The translations under genes were made by a program, and so were the position numbers. The notes beneath the pieces were generated by a model. That model was not told the origin of the DNA. It ran no database searches and saw nothing but the letters and a program-made list of their open reading frames with translations. DNA of 64,000 nucleotides from Ruegeria sp. AD91A (GTDB taxonomy: Bacteria; Pseudomonadota; Alphaproteobacteria; Rhodobacterales; Rhodobacteraceae): positions 806,001-870,000 of the forward strand of contig NZ_CP031946.1 of the NCBI RefSeq assembly GCF_003443535.1. Reading direction: 5' to 3'. Position 1 is the stretch's first letter, and the number at the start of each line of letters is the position of its first letter. Positions 54,751 to 62,199 of this stretch are shown here, one piece after another.

Positions 54751-56156
54751 GTGACATTCTGATCGTAGATGACGAACGCGATATTCGCGAGCTGGTGTCC
54801 GACATTCTGGAGGACGAAGGCTATTCCACCCGGCTGGCGGCCAACTCGGACGAGTGCATGGCGTCAATCAACTCTGAACCGCCGGGGCTGTTGATCCTGG
54901 ATATCTGGCTGAAAGACAGCCGCATGGATGGCATCGACATCCTGAAAGCAGTGAAACGTGACAACCCGGATGTACCGGTGGTGATCATTTCGGGCCATGG
55001 CAACATCGAAATTGCCGTCGCTGCAATCAAGCAGGGCGCGTATGATTTTATCGAAAAGCCTTTTAACATTGACCAATTGATGGTGGTGATCCGCCGTGCG
55101 ATGGAGACCTCTCGCCTGCGTCGCGAGAATGCGTCTCTGAAGCGGAAAGAAGTCAACAATTCAGACATGATCGGCAAATCCGCTGCGTTCCGCGCCATGC
55201 AGGGGCAGTTGGACAAGGTGACCAAGTCAAATGGCCGCGTGATGCTCAGCGGTCCTGCGGGGTCCGGCAAGGAGATTGCAGCGCGGTACATCCATGCCCA
55301 CTCCAACCGCGCCAACGGACCTTTTATCACCGTAAACTGTGCCGGGATCGAGCCCGAGCGTGTCGAAGAGGTTCTGTTTGGTCGGGAATCGGCAGAACGT
55401 GGCGTGGAATCCGGACTGTTGGAAGAGGCACATGGTGGTGTGGTCTATTTTGACGAAGTTGCCGACATGCCCCTTGGCACTCAATCCAAAATCCTGCGAG
55501 TGCTGGTAGATCAGCAATTCCAGCGCGTCGGTGGAAGTGACAAGGTGCGCGTGGACCTTCGCGTGATCTCGTCGACAAACAAGGATCTTGATGAGGAAAT
55601 CGCCGCCGAGCGGTTCCGGGAAGAGCTGTACCACCGTCTGAATGTTGTCCCGATAGCAGTTCCGTCACTGGAAGATCGGCGCGAAGATATTCCGGTTTTG
55701 GCGCAGCACTTCATTGAGATGTGCAACGAAACCCAGGGTTTGCCGATCCGGGAATTGTCGGAAGAGGCCGTTGCCCTTCTACAGACAATGACCTGGCCCG
55801 GCAACGTGCGCCAGCTCAAGAACCTGATCGAGCGTGTTCTGATCCTGGGCGATGGATCCGGCCCGATTGAGGCGCGCGAGCTACCCAATGAAGAAGAAAA
55901 GGCTGAAGAGACCGGTCGTGTTGTGTTGTCTGGCGCACTGGCCACATTGCCGCTGCGCGAAGCCCGCGAGGCGTTCGAGCGAGAGTATCTGCTGACCCAG
56001 ATCAACCGGTTTGGCGGCAATATCAGTCGCACGGCCAGCTTTGTTGGCATGGAGCGCAGCGCATTGCATCGGAAGTTGAAGTCGCTGGGTGTGGTGACTT
56101 CGAACAAATCCGGGGCGCGTGTTGCGCAAATTGATGAACCTGAACCGGCAGAATAG
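54747..56156 (+). CDS. ntrX: response regulator NtrX lacking the GAFTGA loop
   Basis: 469 aa. Receiver with Asp52 (LLILDIWLKD), AAA+ core with Walker A SGPAGSGKE (168-176) and Walker B GGVVYFDEVAD (230-240), and a C-terminal Fis-type HTH (ISRTASFVGMERSALHRKLK). The region after LFGRESAERG lacks GAFTGA, so sigma-54 activation is not expected. It acts in nitrogen, redox and cell-cycle control in relatives. Confidence 0.95.
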   Translation: MSDILIVDDERDIRELVSDILEDEGYSTRLAANSDECMASINSEPPGLLILDIWLKDSRMDGIDILKAVKRDNPDVPVVIISGHGNIEIAVAAIKQGAYDFIEKPFNIDQLMVVIRRAMETSRLRRENASLKRKEVNNSDMIGKSAAFRAMQGQLDKVTKSNGRVMLSGPAGSGKEIAARYIHAHSNRANGPFITVNCAGIEPERVEEVLFGRESAERGVESGLLEEAHGGVVYFDEVADMPLGTQSKILRVLVDQQFQRVGGSDKVRVDLRVISSTNKDLDEEIAAERFREELYHRLNVVPIAVPSLEDRREDIPVLAQHFIEMCNETQGLPIRELSEEAVALLQTMTWPGNVRQLKNLIERVLILGDGSGPIEARELPNEEEKAEETGRVVLSGALATLPLREAREAFEREYLLTQINRFGGNISRTASFVGMERSALHRKLKSLGVVTSNKSGARVAQIDEPEPAE

Positions 56157-56233
56157 TCTGCCGGTCGCACGGTCTCAGGTTGGGCTTGACCCAATTTGAA
56201 AGTGCAGGCCGCGCACACGAAAAATATCAGGCA

Positions 56234-56713
56234 TCAGCCGGCCTGACCGGGCGTTATGATCTGAAATGAGCCGTCATCGAATTTCACAAAGCACGAGGCG
56301 CTGTTGAGCGGCGGCAAAGTGGTGGTGCGGGTTGCGGGCACGCGTGATTTCACGTTCTGCTTGCACGGCGGCAGGCTAACTGGTCGAAACCCTTTCTGGG
56401 CCATGCATTGCGCTTCGACCGTGTTGCGCAAGCCCTGGTTTACATCCACGGTATAGACCCTGCCAGGCTGCCACCAGCCGGGCGATTGATAGCAACGACC
56501 TCTGCCGTCGCAATACGTGCGCCCGGGCCAGTAGGTTGGCGGGCTTTGGCGGATCTGATTGGCGACCGGGACCTCTTTGACCGCCTTGAGCTGGCATTGG
56601 GTGGTCTCTTTTTGCAGGCGCGATACGGTTTCACCCTCGCGATAGTAAAGCGAAAGCGGTCCGCAAGAAGACAATACCATCAGAGGTAACAGCACAGGAA
56701 ACAGCGTTTTCAT
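56234..56713 (-). CDS. small lipoprotein, unknown
   Basis: 159 aa with a lipoprotein signal (MKTLFPVLLPLMVLSSCGP, lipobox Cys17). The mature part has Tyr/Pro/Gly-rich segments (PPTYWPGRTYCDGRGRCYQS, GWWQPGRVYTVDVNQG), five further cysteines and a C-terminal FVKFDDGSFQIITPG. I do not recognise the family. It is the only minus-strand gene inside the ntr-trk-hfq block. Confidence 0.8.
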   Translation of the reverse strand: MKTLFPVLLPLMVLSSCGPLSLYYREGETVSRLQKETTQCQLKAVKEVPVANQIRQSPPTYWPGRTYCDGRGRCYQSPGWWQPGRVYTVDVNQGLRNTVEAQCMAQKGFRPVSLPPCKQNVKSRVPATRTTTLPPLNSASCFVKFDDGSFQIITPGQAG

Positions 56714-56809
56714 ATGCTTATCTTGCCGCAGCTGGGCTGCGATGACAATTCAATTGACCGCTTTGGGGGCATCTGTCATTCAATCCCTTCAGGCAGAAGG
56801 GCCAGAAGC

Positions 56810-58186
56810 ATGAAGGTCATTATTTGCGGTGCGGGTCAGGTCGGCTGGCAGATCGCGCGGCATCTTTCGGGCGAGCTGAACGATGTTACCGTCGTGGACA
56901 ACAATCCCGACCTCGTAAGGCGGGCGACGGAAACGCTGGATGTGCAGGGGATCGCCGGGTTTGCAAGTTACCCGGACGTGCTGGAACGGGCAGGGGCGCG
57001 TGACGCCGACATGATCATTGCCGCCACCCATTCGGACGAGGTGAACATGGTCACCTGCCAGATGGCGCACTCGGTCTTTTCGATCCAGCGCAAGATTGCG
57101 CGCCTGCGGTCGAAATCCTATCTAGAGGCGATTCACTCGGATCTGTACCGTCGTGATCATCTGCCGATTGATGTGGTGATCAGTCCCGAACGCGAAGTTG
57201 CCGCCGCCGCCATGCGCCGCCTGTCTGCCCCATCCGCCTTTGACACCGAGATTTTCATGGATGGCAAGGCGCAGCTGCTGGGAGTGCGGGTGGAAGAGGA
57301 TTGCCCGATCATAAACACACCGTTGCGGCAGCTTACGGATCTGTTCTCGACCCTCAGTTCCATTGTGGTTGGGGTGAGGCGCGAAGGCACGCTGTTTGCC
57401 CCCGAGTCGGAAGATCAGCTGTTTGTGGGCGACGAGTGTTATGTCTTTACCAACGTCAAGGACGTGGATCGCACCATGGAGGTGTTTGGCAAGGCGCAGA
57501 AGCGGCAGGATCGTGTGGTGATCGTGGGCGGCGGAAATGTCGGGCTGGAAGTGGCCAGAACCCTGGAAGAACGCGAAAGCCGTGTGCGGGCCAAGATCAT
57601 CGAACGCGACCGCCATTGCGCTGAACTCGCCGCCGAAGCTCTGGAACGGACGATTGTGCTGCATGGCGACGGGCTGGATGCGGGGTTGCTGAGCGAAGCA
57701 GGGATCGAGCGGGCCGATGCGATGCTGGCGGTTACGGATGACGATCGTACGAACATGCTGGCCGCGGTGCGTGCCAAGGCCGAAGGGTGTGCTCTGGCGA
57801 TTGCGTTGATCAACGACCCCAGCATGGTGGCCCTGATGGGGCCTCTGGGGATCGATGCCTATATCAATCCGCGGGCGACAACCGTCAGCTCGATCCTGCG
57901 ACACATCCGCCATGGGCGGGTGCGTCAGGTCTATTCAATCGGGGACGCCGAGGCTGAGGTGATCGAGGCCGAGGTTCTGTCGACCTCGCCTATGGCCGGG
58001 CAACGGCTGCGCGATATCGACTTCCCCGAGGGTGTGCTTGTGGGCGCGGTGCGCAAGGGAGACGAAGTTCTGCGACCGACCGGCAGCCTGCGGATCGATG
58101 AAAAAGATGTGGTTGCAATCTTTGCCATGGCCAAAGACGTGCCAGAGGTTGAACGCCTGATGCAGGTTTCAATCGATTTCTTCTGA
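56810..58186 (+). CDS. trkA: potassium uptake regulatory protein TrkA
   Basis: 458 aa from ATG 56810 (AGAAGGGCC upstream), peripheral NAD-binding gate of TrkH. Two RCK modules: KVIICGAGQVGWQIARHL at the N-terminus and VVIVGGGNVGLEVARTL from about residue 235, each followed by a TrkA-C domain. Its stop overlaps the trkH start by one base. Confidence 0.96.
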   Translation: MKVIICGAGQVGWQIARHLSGELNDVTVVDNNPDLVRRATETLDVQGIAGFASYPDVLERAGARDADMIIAATHSDEVNMVTCQMAHSVFSIQRKIARLRSKSYLEAIHSDLYRRDHLPIDVVISPEREVAAAAMRRLSAPSAFDTEIFMDGKAQLLGVRVEEDCPIINTPLRQLTDLFSTLSSIVVGVRREGTLFAPESEDQLFVGDECYVFTNVKDVDRTMEVFGKAQKRQDRVVIVGGGNVGLEVARTLEERESRVRAKIIERDRHCAELAAEALERTIVLHGDGLDAGLLSEAGIERADAMLAVTDDDRTNMLAAVRAKAEGCALAIALINDPSMVALMGPLGIDAYINPRATTVSSILRHIRHGRVRQVYSIGDAEAEVIEAEVLSTSPMAGQRLRDIDFPEGVLVGAVRKGDEVLRPTGSLRIDEKDVVAIFAMAKDVPEVERLMQVSIDFF

Positions 58187-59724
58187 TGGCGCATGCGAGG
58201 ACACAACGGGTTGGTTTGTTGCGGCGGTTGCCGTTATTTCTGCTGATCTGGGGCATAGCGTCACTGGCCATGTGGATTCCGGCGATTTACGCGCTGGCAC
58301 TGGACGATCACGACACGTCACGGTCCTTTCTGTATTCCGGGATTCTGGGCTTGTTTCTGGTCGCTACGATCGCGATGGCGTCCTCCAACCGCATACCCCG
58401 GCGCGGGACGTTGGGGCAGTTGGCGGTGATGCTGGCCTGTTTTACCCTCCTGCCCATTTTTCTTGCGATCCCGTTTCACGATGCACTTGGAACGACCATC
58501 TTCCTGAACGCCTATTTCGATATGGTCAGTGCCCTGACAACCACCGGGGCGGACCTGTTTCCTGACCCGGCCCGACTGTCGGCCCCGCTGCATTTGTGGC
58601 GCGCCATGGTCGGTTGGATGGGAGGCTTGCTGATGTGGATCGCTGCCGCCGCGATCCTTGCGCCACTGTCGCTTGGCGGGTTCGAGGTCACTGCCAGTGG
58701 GCAACCGGGGCGCCCGGTGTCGGGTGTGGCGCAAAGCGAACGAGTGGATCCGCGTGGTCGTCTGATCCGTGTCGCGAAGACCCTGACACCGGTTTATGTC
58801 GGGCTGACTGCCGTGATCTGGGTTCTTCTGCTGATTGCTGGCGAAGTCGGTCTGACGGCTGTGTGTCATGCAATGGCAGTTATGGCCACGTCCGGCATCT
58901 CACCGGTGGGTGGGATGGAGGGGGCGCAGGCCGGTTTTACGGGCGAGGCCATTCTGTTCCTGTTCCTGTTCTTCGCGCTCTCGCGCCTGACTTTTTCAAA
59001 GGATACCGCCACAACGGGTTATTCCCGTCTGGATGCGGACCCAGAATTTCGTATTGGCCTGATGATTGTACTTGCTGTCGCGATCCTGTTGTTCTTCCGC
59101 GTTGTTGCGGGTGTGACAGAAATCGGTGGTCAACTGGAACCATTGCAGGCGTTGCAAGTCATCTGGGGTATGCTGTTCACCACTCTCGCCTTCCTGACAA
59201 CAGCCGGATTTGAAAGCGCGAACTGGAACGACGCTCAGCAACTGTCAGGTTTGGGAACGCCTGGTTTGCTATTGATGGGGCTGGCATTGATTGGCGGCGG
59301 GGTCGCGACAACGGCCGGGGGGGTCAAACTGTTACGGGTCTTCGCCCTGTATCTGAATGGCGCGCGTGAGATTGATCGCCTGATCTATCCTTCGTCCATC
59401 AGCAGTGCAGGGGGCGGAAACCGTCGCATTCAAAGCGACGGGGCGTTCATCGCCTGGATCTTCCTGATGCTCTTTGCGCTGACCCTTGCCGTGTTCAACC
59501 TTCTGCTGGCGGCGATGGGGTCCGGGTTCGAACAGGCCATGGTGCTCAGCGTTGCCACGCTCAGCACGACGGGACCATTGATCGACCTGGCCACGGACGT
59601 TCCAATTCGCCTGATCGACCTCTCCGCTGGTGCCAAACTGACGTTGTGCGCGGCGATGGTCGTAGGTCGCCTGGAAACGCTGGCGATTATTGCCCTGATC
59701 ACCCCGTCGCTTTGGCGGGATTGA
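58186..59724 (+). CDS. trkH: potassium uptake channel subunit TrkH
   Basis: 512 aa membrane protein with four pore repeats, seen in segments such as FDMVSALTTTGADLF, VMATSGISPVGG, LTTAGFE and LSVATLSTTGPL, which give the degenerate selectivity filters. It works with TrkA for K+ uptake. It is the last gene of trkAH. Confidence 0.95.
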   Translation: MAHARTQRVGLLRRLPLFLLIWGIASLAMWIPAIYALALDDHDTSRSFLYSGILGLFLVATIAMASSNRIPRRGTLGQLAVMLACFTLLPIFLAIPFHDALGTTIFLNAYFDMVSALTTTGADLFPDPARLSAPLHLWRAMVGWMGGLLMWIAAAAILAPLSLGGFEVTASGQPGRPVSGVAQSERVDPRGRLIRVAKTLTPVYVGLTAVIWVLLLIAGEVGLTAVCHAMAVMATSGISPVGGMEGAQAGFTGEAILFLFLFFALSRLTFSKDTATTGYSRLDADPEFRIGLMIVLAVAILLFFRVVAGVTEIGGQLEPLQALQVIWGMLFTTLAFLTTAGFESANWNDAQQLSGLGTPGLLLMGLALIGGGVATTAGGVKLLRVFALYLNGAREIDRLIYPSSISSAGGGNRRIQSDGAFIAWIFLMLFALTLAVFNLLLAAMGSGFEQAMVLSVATLSTTGPLIDLATDVPIRLIDLSAGAKLTLCAAMVVGRLETLAIIALITPSLWRD

Positions 59725-59856
59725 GCCGGGTGCAACTTGCGGTCGCTAACGCCTGATTTTTCATCTGGAATATCTGTGCGTAGCACTCCATACTCTGGCG
59801 GAGGGAGCGCGTTGGTCCGCAGCGCGTAGCAAGAACAATGGCGAGATTATAAAAAT

Positions 59857-60096
59857 ATGGCTTCGGACAGACAGAATCTTCAGGATGCCTTCCTGAACAA
59901 TGTACGGAAAGCTAAGGTTCCGGTCACGATTTTCCTGATCAACGGCGTGAAATTGCAGGGTGTTATTACCTGGTTCGACAATTTTTGCGTATTGTTACGC
60001 CGCGACGGACAGTCGCAGTTGGTATACAAACACGCGATTTCGACCATCATGCCGTCGCAGCCGATCAATCTGTATGAGGGCGAAGACGCCTCTTGA
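59857..60096 (+). CDS. hfq: RNA chaperone Hfq
   Basis: 79 aa Sm-like protein: [20 protein letters not shown] (Sm1), the VYKHAIST (YKHA) Sm2 motif and a short C-terminal tail. It binds sRNAs and mRNAs. The start follows GCGAGATTATAAAAAT with no good Shine-Dalgarno, unusual for an abundant protein. The stop overlaps hflX by one base. Confidence 0.97.
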   Translation: MASDRQNLQDAFLNNVRKAKVPVTIFLINGVKLQGVITWFDNFCVLLRRDGQSQLVYKHAISTIMPSQPINLYEGEDAS

Positions 60097-61373
60097 TGGA
60101 ACATGACCGGATGCGCACCCGGGCCTGGGTGCTGCATCCCGAAATCAAATCAGATGAACAGCGCCGTGTCCCTGAACCGGCGCTGGAAGAGGCGGTCGCA
60201 CTGGCCGCTGCATTGCCCGATCTGGATGTGATCGGATCCGAAATCGTGCGACTTCAACGCGCGCAGGCCGGATATTTGTTCGGCAGCGGCAAGATTGAAG
60301 AACTTGGTGAGCGTTTTCACGACAACGAAGTTGAGCTGGTTCTGATCGACGGGCCGGTGACACCGGTGCAGCAGCGCAATCTGGAAAAGGCATGGAAGGT
60401 CAAGATCCTCGACCGGACCGGGTTGATCCTTGAGATTTTCAGCGACCGAGCCCGCACGCGGGAAGGGGTGTTGCAGGTCGAAATGGCGGCGCTCAGCTAT
60501 CAGCGGACGCGGCTGGTACGGGCCTGGACCCACCTTGAACGTCAGCGCGGTGGTTTGGGATTTGTCGGCGGACCCGGTGAAACCCAAATCGAAGCCGACC
60601 GTCGTGCCATTGACGAGCAACTGGTGCGTTTGCGGCGTCAGTTGCAGAAGGTGGTCAAGACCCGGACATTGCACCGGGCCGCCCGGGCCAAGGTGCCGTA
60701 TCCAATCGTCGCACTCGTGGGCTACACAAACGCAGGCAAATCCACGCTGTTCAATCACCTGACCGGGGCCGAGGTGATGGCCAAGGACATGCTGTTTGCC
60801 ACACTGGATCCAACCATGCGCCGCGTGCAATTGCCCGATGGTCCCGAAGTGATCCTGTCAGACACGGTGGGCTTTATCTCGAACCTTCCGACCGAGCTTG
60901 TGGCGGCCTTCCGGGCGACGCTGGAAGAGGTCTTGGGGGCCGATCTGATCGTCCATGTGCGTGATATCAGCCATGAGGAAACGGAGGCGCAGGCGCAGGA
61001 TGTCGAGGCGATCCTGACCTCGCTGGGTGTCGACGACGAGCGGCCCCGGCTTGAGGTCTGGAACAAGATAGACTTGCTGAGCGCCGATGAGCGCGAGGCG
61101 ACGCTGGCGCGCGCGGAACGAGATCCTGAGGTTTTTGCCATTTCTGCTGTAACCGGCGAAGGGATCGCACCTTTGCTGTCCGAGATCGCGATGCGTCTGC
61201 AAGGTGCACGGCGTGAGGCAGTTCTGGACCTGTCTTTCGCTGACGGTAACAAGCGGGCCTGGCTGTTCCGTCAGGATGTTGTACGCAACGAAGAACAAAC
61301 CGAAGACGGGTTTCGTATCACCGTTTTGTGGACCGAGAAACAAGCGGCTCAGTTCGAGGCGCTGAAGAATTAG
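60096..61373 (+). CDS. hflX: GTPase HflX
   Basis: 425 aa from ATG 60096, coupled to hfq (TGATG). N-terminal HflX domain (SGKIEELG, EIFSDRARTREGVLQVEMAA, RGGLGFVGGPGETQIE), then the G domain (ALVGYTNAGKSTLFN, LSDTVGFI, WNKIDLL). It is a ribosome-splitting, stress-related GTPase. Confidence 0.96.
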   Translation: MEHDRMRTRAWVLHPEIKSDEQRRVPEPALEEAVALAAALPDLDVIGSEIVRLQRAQAGYLFGSGKIEELGERFHDNEVELVLIDGPVTPVQQRNLEKAWKVKILDRTGLILEIFSDRARTREGVLQVEMAALSYQRTRLVRAWTHLERQRGGLGFVGGPGETQIEADRRAIDEQLVRLRRQLQKVVKTRTLHRAARAKVPYPIVALVGYTNAGKSTLFNHLTGAEVMAKDMLFATLDPTMRRVQLPDGPEVILSDTVGFISNLPTELVAAFRATLEEVLGADLIVHVRDISHEETEAQAQDVEAILTSLGVDDERPRLEVWNKIDLLSADEREATLARAERDPEVFAISAVTGEGIAPLLSEIAMRLQGARREAVLDLSFADGNKRAWLFRQDVVRNEEQTEDGFRITVLWTEKQAAQFEALKN

Positions 61374-61387
61374 CGGTGGAACTGGAT

Positions 61388-61693
61388 ATGTCTGACAAGC
61401 CGGACCACAGAGTGTTCCTGAACGGCCATATCGATGTGCCTGCGGACCGGCTGGAAGGGGTGCGCGCGGCGTTGCCGGACCATGTAAAACTGACCCGCGC
61501 GGAAGAGGGCTGCATTTCTTTCGACGTGATCGAGGATCAGAGCAGGCCGGGTCGGTTCGACGTGTCAGAAGTGTTTGCAGATCAGCAAGCGTTCGATGCG
61601 CATCAGGCGAGGGCGCAGGCATCTGACTGGGCTCGGGTCACTCAGGGGATACCGCGACACTACAGGATAGAAAGCGCATCCAACGGGGGGTAG
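61388..61693 (+). CDS. ABM-domain (antibiotic biosynthesis monooxygenase-like) protein
   Basis: 101 aa from ATG 61388 (GGTGGA 7 nt upstream). Dimeric ferredoxin-like pattern: FLNGHIDVPADRLEGVRAAL, EEGCISFDVIEDQSRPGRF, DQQAFDAHQARAQ. Small quinol/aldehyde-active oxygenases and unknowns share this fold. It starts 14 nt after hflX and is probably cotranscribed. It is not closely similar to the 27472-27777 protein. Confidence 0.85.
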   Translation: MSDKPDHRVFLNGHIDVPADRLEGVRAALPDHVKLTRAEEGCISFDVIEDQSRPGRFDVSEVFADQQAFDAHQARAQASDWARVTQGIPRHYRIESASNGG

Positions 61694-61694
61694 G

Positions 61695-62090
61695 TCAGGC
61701 CCCGTCTATCTGTCGTTGATAGTCATCCGCGTCGAACCAGCCTGTTGATGATTGTACAAGGTAGTCCGGCGTCAGTTCCCATTCCTCCCATCCACGCGTG
61801 ACAACGTGATTGCCGGTCTCGGCGTGGTGCCCTTCGCGCGTCCAGACGAAAATGGCACGAGTTCCGGCCCATCGCATCATGTCACAGCGCACTTCCAGAT
61901 CCGGAAAACTGGCGTAAGATTCGCGCACCAGGTTGGCGATTGCTTCGTGTCCTTTGGCTGGTTCGCTATCGTTGAAGGTGATCTGCCCGTCACGTGCAAA
62001 GAAACCGGCAACTGCGTCAGCGTCGCCAGAGCTCCATGCAATTGCGTAGTCGCGCGCAAGATTATTTAGGACATCCCGAATACTGGCCAT
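61695..62090 (-). CDS. SnoaL-like (NTF2-fold) protein
   Basis: 131 aa from ATG 62088-62090 (GGGGGAC upstream). NTF2-like order: RDYAIAWSSGDADAVAGFFA, GQITFNDSEPAKGHEAI, EVRCDMMRWAGTRAIFVWTR, TGNHVVTRGWEEWEL. The terminal strand contains YLVQSSTGWFDADDYQRQI. Possibly an isomerase or ligand binder. It ends next to the convergent ABM gene. Confidence 0.83.
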   Translation of the reverse strand: MASIRDVLNNLARDYAIAWSSGDADAVAGFFARDGQITFNDSEPAKGHEAIANLVRESYASFPDLEVRCDMMRWAGTRAIFVWTREGHHAETGNHVVTRGWEEWELTPDYLVQSSTGWFDADDYQRQIDGA

Positions 62091-62199
62091 ACTCGTCCCC
62101 CTTTGGTCCCACATAATCAGTCCGATAATGTTAGGCGAATTTGATCTTGGGCGCCACGAGGCGTGGAAAATCGGGGCGGGGACTTGCCGAATAGGCGGA

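Noticed and set aside
53392..54867. 491-codon minus-strand frame over ntrY
   Set aside because: ntrY has complete kinase motifs in the other frame; the antisense frame is open because of high GC at third positions.
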